A stretch of 34,128 bases of DNA, from contig DATLDK010000077.1 of NCBI GenBank assembly GCA_035525905.1, positions 1 through 34,128 of the forward strand. Direction: 5' to 3'. The notes under the pieces were generated by a model. It had not been told where the DNA came from and did not search any database. It saw nothing but the letters and a program-made list of their open reading frames with translations. The DNA comes from Gaiellasilicea sp035525905. GTDB taxonomy: Bacteria > Actinomycetota > Thermoleophilia > Gaiellales > Gaiellaceae. Position numbers and translations under genes: made by a program. This document shows positions 18,830 to 28,308 of the stretch, piece after piece; position 1 is the first letter of the stretch; the number at the start of each line of letters is the position of its first letter.

Positions 18830-18835
18830 TAATCT
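18830..18835 (+). promoter_or_regulatory. possible -10 box (TAATCT) for second transporter operon
   Basis: TAATCT ends 6 nt before the GTG at 18842, which has no ribosome site. The upstream 30 nt are locally A/T-richer than the surroundings. Consistent with a leaderless start of the second transporter operon. Confidence 0.42.
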
Positions 18836-18841
18836 GAAGAC

Positions 18842-19915
18842 GTGGCCCCGAAGCACAGAGACCTGCTCTCGTCCGGCGCCGGCCTGGCATCCGCGATCGC
18901 GGTCGAGGCGCACGGCGAGCTGGGGGAGGACGTCGACGCGGTCAAGGCGCGGGGCTATTGGGAGCAGGTCTGGCTCCGCCTGAAGCAGGACCGAGTGGCG
19001 ATCGTCGGCGGCCTCTTCATCGTCGCACTCCTCGTGATCGCTTTCGCCGGCGCCCCGCTCGCTGCCGGCCGGCTCGGGCACGGACCAAACGACATCAACT
19101 CGCTCGGCGGCCTCGACGCCCAATCGCAGCTGCCTGTCGGGCCCTGGACCACGGTCAGCACCGAGCCGTACCCGGGGGCCCCCGGCAAGTTCGAGGACAC
19201 GCTCTACATCCTCGGCGCCGATTCTCAGCTCGGACGCGACATGTTCCTGCGACTGCTCTACGGGGCGCAGACCTCGCTTGAGGTCGCGATCCTCGCGACG
19301 CTCCTCTCCGTCTCGATCGGGCTGCTGATGGGACTGATCGCCGGGTACTACCGCGGCTGGGTCGACACCGTCGTCTCGCGGCTGACCGAGATCGTGATGG
19401 CGTTCCCGTACCTGCTCTTCGTGATCGCCGTGGCGGCGACCGTGGGTGAACGGCTCAACGCGATCACGTTCGGAGGCCTCCTGCATCCGGGGGTGTTCAC
19501 ACTGGTGATGATCTTCGGCATCTTTGGCTGGTTCTACCCGGCCCGGATCATCCGCTCGCAGATCCTCTCCCTGCGTGAAAAGGAGTTCGTCGAGGCGGCC
19601 AGGATGACGGGCGCGAGCGATCTGCGGATCATGAAGTCCCATCTGCTGCCGCACCTCGTCGCGCCTCTGATCGTCTACTCCACCTTGATCGTGGCGAACA
19701 ACGTCATTGCCGAAGCCGGCCTCTCCTTCCTCGGGCTCGGCATCCCCGCTCCGACCGCGAGCTGGGGGAACCTACTCGCGGAGGGCCCGAACTACTACCT
19801 GACGCAACCGTGGCTGATGGTCTGGCCCGGTCTCGCGATCCTGCTGACCACGCTCGCCTTCAACTTGCTCGGCGACGGTCTCCGGGATGCATTCGATCCG
19901 CGCCGGGCACACTAG
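18842..19915 (+). CDS. peptide ABC transporter permease 2, DppC/OppC type
   Basis: 357 aa. A hydrophilic N-terminal region of about 50 residues precedes the first membrane helix (53-72). The segment between the first helix and the conserved core (about 75-128) is longer than usual for DppC. Core features are clear: LGRDMFLRLLYGAQTSLEV, the EAA loop REKEFVEAARMTGASD, GLSFLGLGIPAP, and ending GDGLRDAFDPRRAH. It is the first gene of this operon, placed before the binding protein, whereas in the first operon the DppC-type gene follows DppB. Start GTG 18842; see the promoter entry. Confidence 0.93.
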   Translation: MAPKHRDLLSSGAGLASAIAVEAHGELGEDVDAVKARGYWEQVWLRLKQDRVAIVGGLFIVALLVIAFAGAPLAAGRLGHGPNDINSLGGLDAQSQLPVGPWTTVSTEPYPGAPGKFEDTLYILGADSQLGRDMFLRLLYGAQTSLEVAILATLLSVSIGLLMGLIAGYYRGWVDTVVSRLTEIVMAFPYLLFVIAVAATVGERLNAITFGGLLHPGVFTLVMIFGIFGWFYPARIIRSQILSLREKEFVEAARMTGASDLRIMKSHLLPHLVAPLIVYSTLIVANNVIAEAGLSFLGLGIPAPTASWGNLLAEGPNYYLTQPWLMVWPGLAILLTTLAFNLLGDGLRDAFDPRRAH

Positions 19916-20000
19916 AGATAAACAACAATTTACTGTTACTAACTATTCGCCTCGCCGCCCGTCCCACTTGCCGGTGGTTGCACACGACGGAAGGAGTCCG
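19916..20000 (+). promoter_or_regulatory. A/T-rich leader before SBP2
   Basis: The first about 35 nt after the permease stop are strikingly A/T-rich (agataaacaacaatttactg onward) in otherwise GC-rich DNA. They contain several TAnnnT-like words (for example TACTGT 19931-19936) and may hold a promoter for the binding protein; I cannot define -35 and -10 with confidence. A good ribosome site (ggaagga) ends the leader. Confidence 0.35.
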
Positions 20001-21656
20001 ATGCACAAGAAGCTGACGCTCTCGGTCGCCATGGCGGTGGTCGGGGCGGGCTTGCTCGTCGCGTCCGGGATCGCTGGGACGGCGAGCACGAGTGCGCCTA
20101 CGAAGTCCGGCTCGAGTGAGATCAAGCGGGGCGGCACGATCCGCATCAACACTTCGAACACCGACTTCGAGTTCACCGACCCGGCGATGAACTACGACGC
20201 CATCGGTTGGCAGATGCTCTACGCGGTCGACTCGACGCTGCTGAACTATCCGGACAAGCCCGCGCCGGAGGGCTCGCGCCTCGTGCCGGAGGTCGCCGCG
20301 GGCTTCCCCCGTGTGTCTCGGGACGGCAAGACCTATACCTTCACGCTTCGGAAGGGCCTCAAGTTCAGCGACGGCTCGCCACTCACCGCGGCCGCGTTCA
20401 AGCGGGCGCTCGAGCGGGCGGCCGATCCGAAGCAGGCTTCACCCGCGATCGCATTCATGCACGACGTCGTCGGCGCCGACGCGCGCAACGAGGGCAAGGC
20501 CGGCTCGGTCACCGGCGTCACGGCCAAGGGGCTGACGCTGACGATCAAGCTCCTCCGCGCCAACCCGACCTTCCTCGCGGAGCTCTCGATGCCGTTCTTC
20601 GGCGCGGTCAAGCCGAACATGGCGATCGATCCGAAGGGCATCAACGTCTTCCCATCGGCCGGTCCCTACCGCATCGTCAGCCGCAGCATCGGCCAGTCGC
20701 TCACGCTCGAGCGGAACCCCTTCTACAAGGGCAACCGCCCCGCGAACGCCGACCGGATCCTCTACACGGTGAACACGGATCAGAACCAGAGCCTGCTCCA
20801 GGTGAAGGCCGGCCAGGCCGACTATGACGCGGCCGGTGTGCCGCCGACGGCCCATGCCGATCTCGCGCAGCAGTTCGGTGTCAAGAAGGGCGGCCCGGGC
20901 CGCTACTACGTCAACTCGTACCTCGGCACGAGCTACGTGGCGCTGAACAACTCTCGGGCTCCGTTCAGCCAGCTGAACGTCCGCAAGGCAGCCAACTACG
21001 CCATCGACCGTCCTGCTCTCGTGCGCGTCTCCGGCAAGTTCTACGGCAAGCGGACGGATCAGATCCTCCCGGCCGGGCTCGCCGGCTTCCGCGAGGCGAC
21101 GCTCTATCCGATCAAGGGCGCCGACCCTGCGCGGGCGAAGCAGCTCGCGGGTGGCGCCGACAACACGATCACGCTGCTGCACACGACGAGCGCGCTGAGG
21201 ACGGCTCAGGCGCAGGTGGTCAAGTACAACCTCGAGCAGATGGGCCTGAAGGTCCAGACGAAGCCGCTGCCGTTCGCGGTCGCGCTCCGGACGGTCAGCA
21301 CGAGGGGCTCCGACTTCGACGCATACGTCGGTGGCTGGGTCGCCGACTACCCGGATCCCTTCGACTTCATCAACGTCCTCCTGGACGGCGACAACATCCA
21401 GGAGTCGAACAACTCGAACTACGCGTACTTCAACAGCCCGAAATACAACAAGCAGATGCAGGACCTCGCCAAGCTCTCCGGCGATCTCCGCTACGCGGGC
21501 TACGGCAAGCTCGACATCGACATCATGCGCAACTCGGCTCCCTGGGCCCCGTTCGCGAATCCGAACTCGCGCGAGTTCATCTCGGCCCGCGTGACGAACT
21601 ACATCCATCACCCCGTCTACGCCGGCGCGGTCATCAACGCGCTCGCGGTCAAGTAG
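20001..21656 (+). CDS. peptide ABC transporter solute-binding protein 2 (SBP_bac_5 family)
   Basis: 551 aa. Signal peptide about 1-28 (KK, hydrophobic core, GIAGTAS) without a lipobox cysteine; the mature protein starts with a Ser/Thr/Gly-rich linker before KRGGTIRINT. Family features: TYTFTLRKGLKFSDGSPLTAAAFKRALERA (113-142), a DPxxIN-like core, and a late GGWVADYPDPFDF segment. No cysteines at all, in contrast to SBP1. ATG 20001 has the site ggaagga at proper spacing. It is only distantly similar to SBP1, so the two systems probably take different substrates (inference). A strong hairpin follows the stop, as in the first operon. Confidence 0.94.
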   Translation: MHKKLTLSVAMAVVGAGLLVASGIAGTASTSAPTKSGSSEIKRGGTIRINTSNTDFEFTDPAMNYDAIGWQMLYAVDSTLLNYPDKPAPEGSRLVPEVAAGFPRVSRDGKTYTFTLRKGLKFSDGSPLTAAAFKRALERAADPKQASPAIAFMHDVVGADARNEGKAGSVTGVTAKGLTLTIKLLRANPTFLAELSMPFFGAVKPNMAIDPKGINVFPSAGPYRIVSRSIGQSLTLERNPFYKGNRPANADRILYTVNTDQNQSLLQVKAGQADYDAAGVPPTAHADLAQQFGVKKGGPGRYYVNSYLGTSYVALNNSRAPFSQLNVRKAANYAIDRPALVRVSGKFYGKRTDQILPAGLAGFREATLYPIKGADPARAKQLAGGADNTITLLHTTSALRTAQAQVVKYNLEQMGLKVQTKPLPFAVALRTVSTRGSDFDAYVGGWVADYPDPFDFINVLLDGDNIQESNNSNYAYFNSPKYNKQMQDLAKLSGDLRYAGYGKLDIDIMRNSAPWAPFANPNSREFISARVTNYIHHPVYAGAVINALAVK

Positions 21657-21667
21657 GTCGAAACGAC

Positions 21668-21700
21668 GGAGCGGGAGGGGCCGCGTGCCCCTTCCGCTCC
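21668..21700 (+). other. 14-bp stem-loop between SBP2 and permease
   Basis: Arms 21668-21681 and 21687-21700 pair over 14 bp (one G-U wobble in RNA) around a 5-nt loop. No T tract follows. It occupies the same place as the 17-bp hairpin after SBP1 although the sequences differ. Confidence 0.65.
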
Positions 21701-21731
21701 CACAGCTCCCACCCCACGCGAGAGAGGCCAA

Positions 21732-22696
21732 TTGCTCCAGTACCTGATCCGTCGACTGCTCTGGGCGATCGTGCTGTTCGTGGCCGTCACGGTCGTGACG
21801 TACGTGATCTTCTATGTGACGCCGTCGGATCCGGCGCGGCTCGCGGCCGGCCAGGGCGCCACCGCCGCCGACGTCCAGAGGGTCGCCGAGCGGCTGCACC
21901 TGGACGAGCCGGTCTGGCAGCAGTACGGGCGCTTCGTCTGGCAGCTCGTCGGCGAGCGCTCGCTCGGAACCTCGTTCGTCAACCGGCAGGACGTGAACGA
22001 CATCGTCTTCCGGGCGGCGCCGGTCACGGCCGCGCTCGTCTTCGGCGGCGCACTCTTCTGGCTCGCGCTCTCGATTCCGGTCGGCATCATGTCCGCGCTG
22101 CGGCCGCGGTCTCTGATCGACCGGGCCGGCATGGTGTTCGTGCTGGTCGGCCTGTCGGCGCATCCGGTCTGGATCGGCCTGATCTTCGCCTACTTCATCG
22201 GCTACAAGCTCCAGCTGACCCCGATCACGGGCTACGCCGACTTCTTCAATCCTTCGCAGGAGCACGGCGGACCGGTGCAGTGGGCTCACCACATGCTGCT
22301 GCCCTGGCTGACCTTCGCGATCCTCTTCGCCGCGTTGTACGTGCGTCTGATCAGGGCGAACGTGATGGAGACGATGAACGAGGACTACGTTCGCACCGCG
22401 CGCGCCAAGGGCGCTCCGGAGCGGCAGGTGATCCGTTCGCACGTCCTGCGCAACAGCCTCCTTCCGGTGGTGACGATCCTCGGCATGGACATCGGGCTCG
22501 CGCTCGGCGGTGCCATCTTCACGGAGTCCGTCTACTCGCTTCCAGGACTCGGGCGGCAGGTGCTGCAGAGCTACGAGAACTTCGACCTGCCGGTGATCCA
22601 GGGCATCGTCGTGTTCGCCACCTGCTGCATCATCGTCTTCAACCTGGTCGTCGACCTGCTGTACGCGGTCATCGATCCGCGCATCAGGCTGACCTG

Positions 22697-22697
<1 letters not shown>
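21732..22697 (+). CDS. peptide ABC transporter permease 2, DppB/OppB type (TTG start)
   Basis: 321 aa. Starts with the DppB signature LQYLIRRLLWAIVLFVAVTVVTYVIFY and has the EAA-like loop EDYVRTARAKGAPERQV, then LRNSLLPVVTILG; ends VIDPRIRLT. About six helices. The start appears to be TTG 21732: there is no ATG or GTG before the conserved N terminus, and agagagg lies 4 nt upstream. Its stop overlaps the ATG of the DppD-type gene by one base (TGATG). Located after the binding protein, with the DppC-type partner encoded upstream of it. Confidence 0.93.
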
Positions 22698-23715
<1,018 letters not shown>

Positions 23716-23719
<4 letters not shown>

Positions 23720-24801
23720 CGGGCTCTTCCCTGAACGGCAAGGGGCCCGGTGAAGACCTGCTCGTCGTCGAAGAGCTCGTCAAGCACTTCCCGGTCACGC
23801 GCGGGATCGTCTTCCAGAGGGAGGTCGCGAGCGTCAAGGCGGTCGACGGGATCAGCTTCACGGTGAGACAGGGGGAGACGCTCGGCGTCGTCGGCGAGTC
23901 GGGTTGCGGCAAGTCGACGATGGCCCGCTGCCTGATGCGCCTGCTCGATCCCACCAGTGGCCGGATCACCTTCGCCGGGCGAGACATCACGCACCTGAAC
24001 CGGACGGACATGCGCCCGATCCGGCGCGAGCTGATGATGATCTTCCAGGATCCGTATGCGAGCCTGAACCAGCGCAAGCGGGTCGGCTTCATCGTCGCTG
24101 AGGCGTTGCAGGTGCACAAGATCGGTACGCCGGCGGAGATCAAGCGCCGCGTCCAGGAGCTGCTCGACGTCGTGGGGCTGAACCCGGAGCACTACAACCG
24201 CTTCCCGCACGAGTTCTCGGGCGGCCAGCGGCAGCGGATCGGGGTGGCACGCGCCCTCGCCGTCAACCCGAAGCTGATCGTCTGCGACGAGCCCGTGTCG
24301 GCGCTCGACGTCTCGGTGCAGGCCCAGATCCTCAACCTGTTGAAGGACCTGCAGCGCGACTTCGGGCTCACCTACGTCTTCATCGCCCACGATCTGAATG
24401 TCGTTCGGCACATCTCCGACCGGGTGTTGGTGATGTACCTCGGCAAGATTGCTGAGATCGCGAACAAGGAGCAGCTGTACGCGATGCCCAAGCACCCGTA
24501 CACGGGCGCGCTCCTCTCCGCAGTGCCGATCCCGAACCCGGAGCGCGGCCGCCTGCGCCGCGGGATCGTGCTCGAGGGCGACGTCCCCAACCCGATCAAC
24601 CCGCCGAGCGCCTGCCGCTTCCATCCGCGCTGCCCGCGGTTTCACGAGGGCCATTGCGATGTGGTCGAGCCGCCGCTCTACGACTTCGGCCCCGCGCACC
24701 AGGCCGCGTGCCACTACCCGCTGGAACGCTGGCCGATGACAGGCGAGGAGATGGCGCGCGCCGACGGCGCGCTCGTCGGGAGCGGCACCGAGGTGCGCTG
24801 A
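23716..24801 (+). CDS. peptide ABC transporter ATPase 2, DppF/OppF type
   Basis: 361 aa. Walker A GESGCGKS (60-67), signature FSGGQRQR (167-174), Walker B LIVCDE (187-192). The motif FQDPYASLNQRKRV replaces the more usual LNPRMTV. Four C-terminal cysteines: ACRFHPRC ... GHC ... AACHY. ATG 23716 overlaps the previous stop by 4 nt. It is followed immediately, without a gap, by the GTG of a small membrane protein, which is therefore probably part of the same transcript. Confidence 0.95.
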
Positions 24802-25164
24802 GTGGTGCTGCTCGCCGCCACCCGACGGTTCCTCACGCTTCTGGCCGGGATCGCGGCCGCTACTGCGGTCGTCTCGCTCCCGTTCGGACTCCTGCTCGGC
24901 GCCCGGATCAACCGCTCGCTTGCCGTGGGCTTCTACCTGGTGGGCTGCGCGCTCCTCCTGGGTGGCTTCTTCGCCGGCAACCGAGGCCCGTTCCGCGTGG
25001 CGAACGAGGAGAACATGGTCGGCCTGCGGCGGCCGCGGGGTGTGCGGGTCGTCACCGGCCCGGAACAGGCCGAGACCTTCAACATGTCAGGCGTCCTCGT
25101 CGTCACCGGCGTCGCACTGCTGGCGCTCGGGGCGGCCGTCGACTCCAACGCGGAGCTCATATGA
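24802..25164 (+). CDS. small three-helix membrane protein, unknown function
   Basis: 120 aa. Predicted helices at about 10-33, 40-60 and 95-114. Between helices 2 and 3 is a conserved-looking soluble stretch (NRGPFRVANEENMVGLRRPRGVR). I do not recognise a family. GTG 24802 directly follows the stop of the ABC ATPase (a second GTG at 24805 is possible) and its stop overlaps the ATG of the ZAS protein (atatga). It is thus translationally coupled to that protein and may act with it at the membrane (inference). Confidence 0.8.
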   Translation: MVLLAATRRFLTLLAGIAAATAVVSLPFGLLLGARINRSLAVGFYLVGCALLLGGFFAGNRGPFRVANEENMVGLRRPRGVRVVTGPEQAETFNMSGVLVVTGVALLALGAAVDSNAELI

Positions 25165-25640
25165 CCCACGTGACGGCTCCAGGTGGTCGTTCCTGCGAGC
25201 GGGCGCGCGCATGGGCGGCGCTCGTGCCCGACGGCGAGCTCTCCATGCTGGAACAGAGGCTGCTCGACGCGCATCTGGCGCGCTGCGGCCCGTGCAGCCG
25301 GTTCTGCGCGCAGGTGGCGGCCGCAGCGGCGGAGCTGCGCGCAGCCGCACTGCAGCCGTTTCAGGTCACGCTCTCGGTTCCGGCACCCCGGCGCCGCGTC
25401 TACGAACGGGTGCGCATGGTCGGCGCCGCAGCCGCGGTCGCCGCGATGGCGCTCGGCGTTGCCTCACGGGCTCCGCTCTCGAGCGGCCAGGAGGATGGGT
25501 TCCGGCTGCCGCACGCGGTCGACACGGCCGACCAGCTGGCGGAGCAGCAGGCGCTTCGCGATGTCCGCCGCGAAGCGATCGTCGCCGCGATCGCGGCTCG
25601 CCGCCGGCCCGCCGGCCACTTCGGCACTCAACCGATCTAG
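25161..25640 (+). CDS. membrane protein with ZAS-type zinc motif, anti-sigma-like (copy 2)
   Basis: 159 aa. H38-x3-C42-x2-C45 (HLARCGPC), a single membrane helix (about 87-102) and a charged C-terminal tail ending in QPI. It aligns along nearly its whole length with the protein at 18318-18797: same length, same zinc motif position, the same RARAWAAL and PDGELS segments, and an identical GAAAAVAAMALGV helix. Family knowledge suggests an anti-sigma factor or related zinc-binding membrane regulator, but no sigma factor gene is adjacent. ATG 25161 overlaps the previous stop; ggag lies upstream. It ends 103 nt before atpD on the same strand. Confidence 0.85.
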   Translation: MTHVTAPGGRSCERARAWAALVPDGELSMLEQRLLDAHLARCGPCSRFCAQVAAAAAELRAAALQPFQVTLSVPAPRRRVYERVRMVGAAAAVAAMALGVASRAPLSSGQEDGFRLPHAVDTADQLAEQQALRDVRREAIVAAIAARRRPAGHFGTQPI

Positions 25641-25675
25641 CCGTCCGAACCGTCGAGCGACTCGAACCGCTGCGG

Positions 25676-25681
25676 TAGACT
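25676..25681 (+). promoter_or_regulatory. possible -10 box (TAGACT) for atpD-atpC
   Basis: In the 103-bp gap before atpD, TAGACT stands about 62 nt ahead of the start codon. No clear -35 is seen. A promoter here would explain how atpD-atpC is expressed apart from the rest of the ATP synthase genes. Confidence 0.4.
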
Positions 25682-25684
25682 GCG

Positions 25685-25698
25685 GGCGCATTTGCGCC
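25685..25698 (+). other. small hairpin in the atpD leader
   Basis: GGCGC / GCGCC (25685-25689, 25694-25698) with a 4-nt loop lies just after the candidate -10 box, so it would be at or near the 5' end of the atpD mRNA. Confidence 0.35.
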
Positions 25699-25743
25699 GC
25701 CGTTCGCGCGCGCTTCCCACCACCACTTTTCTCCAGGAGCCAC

Positions 25744-27174
25744 ATGTCTGAGCACGCGCGAGGATCAGCCGGCAAGGTCGTCGAGATCAAGGGCGTCGTC
25801 ATCGACGCGGTCTTCCCGGACGTGCTGCCCGGGATCTACAACGCGCTCGCGATCGAGGTCCCGACCGCCGAGGGCGGCAAGCGCACGCTGATCGCAGAGG
25901 TGCAGCAGCATCTCGGGGACGACCGCGTGCGCGCGGTGGCGATGGATACGACGGACGGCCTCTCGCGCGGGGTGGACGTCGTCGACACCGGCGCGCCGAT
26001 CTCCGTTCCCGTGGGCGAAGCCACGCTCGGCAGGATCTGGAACGTCATCGGCGATCCCGTGGACAACAAGCCGGCCGCCGGTAAGGACGTCGAGCGCTGG
26101 TCGATCCACCGCGACCCGCCTGCGTTCCGCGACCTCTCGCCGACGATCGAGATCTTCGAGACCGGCCTCAAGGTCGTCGATCTGATCGCCCCGTACGTGA
26201 AGGGCGGCAAGATCGGCCTGTTCGGCGGGGCCGGAACGGGCAAGACGGTTCTGATCCAGGAGCTGATCCACAACGTCGCGCAGCAGCACGGGGGCGTCTC
26301 GGTCTTCGCCGGCGTCGGCGAGCGCACCCGCGAGGGCAACGACCTCTTCCTCGAGATGACCGAGTCCGAGGTGATCGACAAGGTGGCGCTCGTCTACGGC
26401 CAGATGAACGAGCCGCCGGGTGCGCGCCTGCGCGTCGGCCTCTCGGGTCTGACGATGGCCGAGTACTTCCGCGACCAGGGCCAGGACACGCTGCTCTTCA
26501 TCGACAACATTTTCCGCTTCGTCCAGGCGGGCTCGGAGGTCTCTGCGCTGCTCGGCCGCATGCCGAGCGCCGTTGGCTACCAGCCGACGCTCGCGACCGA
26601 GATGGGTCAGCTGCAGGAGCGGATCACCTCGACCACGACCGGTTCTGTGACGTCGGTGCAGGCGATCTACGTGCCGGCCGACGACCTCACCGACCCGGCC
26701 CCGGCGAACACCTTCGCGCACCTCGACGCGACGACCGTGCTGTCGCGCGCCATCGTCGAGAAGGGCATCTACCCCGCGGTCGACCCGCTCGACTCGACGT
26801 CCCGCGCGCTGCAGCCGGGCATCGTGTCGGAGGAGCACTACGCAGTCGCGACGCAGGTGCAGCAGGTGCTGCAGCGCTACAAGGACCTGCAGGACATCAT
26901 CGCGATCCTCGGCATGGACGAGCTGACGGACGAGGACAAGCTCGTCGTCTCGCGCGCGCGCAAGGTGGAGCGCTTCCTCTCGCAGCCGAACTTCGTCGCC
27001 GAGCAGTTCACCGGCACGCCCGGGGAGTACGTCAAGCTCGAGGACACGATCAAGGGGTTCCGCGAGATCATCGAAGGCCAGCACGACGATCTGCCGGAGG
27101 CCGCGTTCTACATGGTCGGCACGATCGAGGGCGCGGTCGCGAAGGCCGAGAAGACCGCAGCCGCCGCCGCGTAA
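25744..27174 (+). CDS. atpD: ATP synthase F1 subunit beta
   Basis: 476 aa, the catalytic subunit. Walker A GGAGTGKT (161-168), catalytic Glu in VGERTREGND (E193), LLFIDNIFRF (250-259), the family signature PAVDPLDSTS (344-353) and the DELSEED-equivalent DELTDED (392-398) are all intact. ATG 25744 is preceded by aggag at 4 nt; the atpD leader is about 100 nt. Its partner genes atpA and atpG end 19.8 kb upstream. It is followed with no spacer by atpC (TAA then ATG). Sequence shows no sign of being a second, paralogous ATP synthase: this window contains only one alpha and one beta gene. Confidence 0.99.
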   Translation: MSEHARGSAGKVVEIKGVVIDAVFPDVLPGIYNALAIEVPTAEGGKRTLIAEVQQHLGDDRVRAVAMDTTDGLSRGVDVVDTGAPISVPVGEATLGRIWNVIGDPVDNKPAAGKDVERWSIHRDPPAFRDLSPTIEIFETGLKVVDLIAPYVKGGKIGLFGGAGTGKTVLIQELIHNVAQQHGGVSVFAGVGERTREGNDLFLEMTESEVIDKVALVYGQMNEPPGARLRVGLSGLTMAEYFRDQGQDTLLFIDNIFRFVQAGSEVSALLGRMPSAVGYQPTLATEMGQLQERITSTTTGSVTSVQAIYVPADDLTDPAPANTFAHLDATTVLSRAIVEKGIYPAVDPLDSTSRALQPGIVSEEHYAVATQVQQVLQRYKDLQDIIAILGMDELTDEDKLVVSRARKVERFLSQPNFVAEQFTGTPGEYVKLEDTIKGFREIIEGQHDDLPEAAFYMVGTIEGAVAKAEKTAAAAA

Positions 27175-27600
27175 ATGGCGGACGCGCATCCCAAGTTCGA
27201 GGTCGCGGTCGTCACGCCCGACGGCGAGGCCTACCGGGGCGAAGCCGAGATGCTGATCGTGCCGGGGGCTGCGGGGGAGATCGGTGTGCTCGCGCGCCAC
27301 GCTCCGCTCGTCGCGACGCTCAAGGCCGGATCCACGCGCGTGCACCTCGGCGGCGGCGAGGTCCTCGAGTTGGCGACGGGCTCCGGCTTCTTCAAAGTGG
27401 AGCTCGATCGCGCCATCGCTCTCGTCGACGACGCGATCGACGTCAAGGAGATCGACGACGTTCGCGCGCGGGCGCAGCTCGAGGCGGCGAAAGCCGAGCT
27501 GGAGAAGGTCGAGGCCGGCGAGTCGACGGCCGACCGCTGGCAGCTCGAGCAGCGGATCCAGCACGCGGAAAATCAGCTGAACGTCGCCGGCCGCGGCTAG
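27175..27600 (+). CDS. atpC: ATP synthase F1 subunit epsilon
   Basis: 141 aa. The N-terminal beta sandwich (KFEVAVVTPDGEAYRGEAEML, PGAAGEIGVLARHAPLVATLKAG) and a C-terminal helical hairpin (about 88-138, with many E/A/R) are both present, so the inhibitory C-terminal domain is retained. The ATG directly abuts the atpD stop, so translation is coupled. The stop is six nt before the start of the flavin reductase gene, which therefore probably shares the transcript. Confidence 0.96.
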   Translation: MADAHPKFEVAVVTPDGEAYRGEAEMLIVPGAAGEIGVLARHAPLVATLKAGSTRVHLGGGEVLELATGSGFFKVELDRAIALVDDAIDVKEIDDVRARAQLEAAKAELEKVEAGESTADRWQLEQRIQHAENQLNVAGRG

Positions 27601-27606
27601 CTCGGT

Positions 27607-28308
27607 ATGAAGGCCACCGTGTCCGAGACTCGTGAGGTCGCGAAGGGCACGCTGCTCACGCTCTTCGAGGCAGAGGGCTACCCGGAATTTCGCGCGGGCG
27701 CGTATTTCTGGGTCGAGCTTCCCGACCGCGGACACCACGACGAGAAGGGCCTGCGACGGCACATCTCGCTCGTCACTTCGCCCACCGAGCGCCCACTGGT
27801 CGGGCTCGCGACGCGCCTCCGCGACACCGCCTTCAAGCGCACGCTCGCGGAGCTGCGGGTCGGCGACGAGGTCGAGGTCGAGGAGCCGAAGGGCACCTTC
27901 CTCCTGCCTGAGGATACGAGCGTCGAGTACGCCTTCGTCGCGGGCGGGATCGGGATCACCGTCTTCCGCTCGATGCTGCGCTGCATCGCCGATGAGCAGC
28001 TGCCGTATCGCGTCACGCTCTGCTACTCGAATCGCGACCGGGAGGCGGCCGCCTTCCTCGACGAGCTCGAGGAGCTCGAACGGCGGATCCCGGGCTTGCG
28101 GGTGGTGCTGACGATGACGGGGGAGCCGGACTGGGAGGGTGAGAAGCGCCGTCTCGACGCGGCGGTGCTGTCGGATCTGCTGGGCGGGCTCGAGCACACG
28201 TTCCTCGTCGCTGGACCCCCCGAGATGGCCGAGAGCACCGCCGCGTCGCTGCGGGCCGCAGGGGTGGACGAGGAGCGGGTTTTGACCGACCGCTTCAGCG
28301 GCTACTGA
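27607..28308 (+). CDS. FNR-like flavin oxidoreductase (ferredoxin/flavodoxin reductase superfamily)
   Basis: 233 aa. The FAD-binding beta-barrel domain carries RHISLVTSP (51-59), equivalent to the RxYS motif, and the NAD(P)-binding domain GGIGIT (113-118) then FLVAGPPEM and a C-terminal aromatic (FSGY). There is no fused ferredoxin or globin domain, so electrons probably go to a separate flavin, ferredoxin or flavodoxin. It lies six nt after atpC and before metH; MetH needs reductive reactivation of its cobalamin, so this reductase is a reasonable but unproved candidate donor (inference). ATG 27607. Confidence 0.88.
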   Translation: MKATVSETREVAKGTLLTLFEAEGYPEFRAGAYFWVELPDRGHHDEKGLRRHISLVTSPTERPLVGLATRLRDTAFKRTLAELRVGDEVEVEEPKGTFLLPEDTSVEYAFVAGGIGITVFRSMLRCIADEQLPYRVTLCYSNRDREAAAFLDELEELERRIPGLRVVLTMTGEPDWEGEKRRLDAAVLSDLLGGLEHTFLVAGPPEMAESTAASLRAAGVDEERVLTDRFSGY

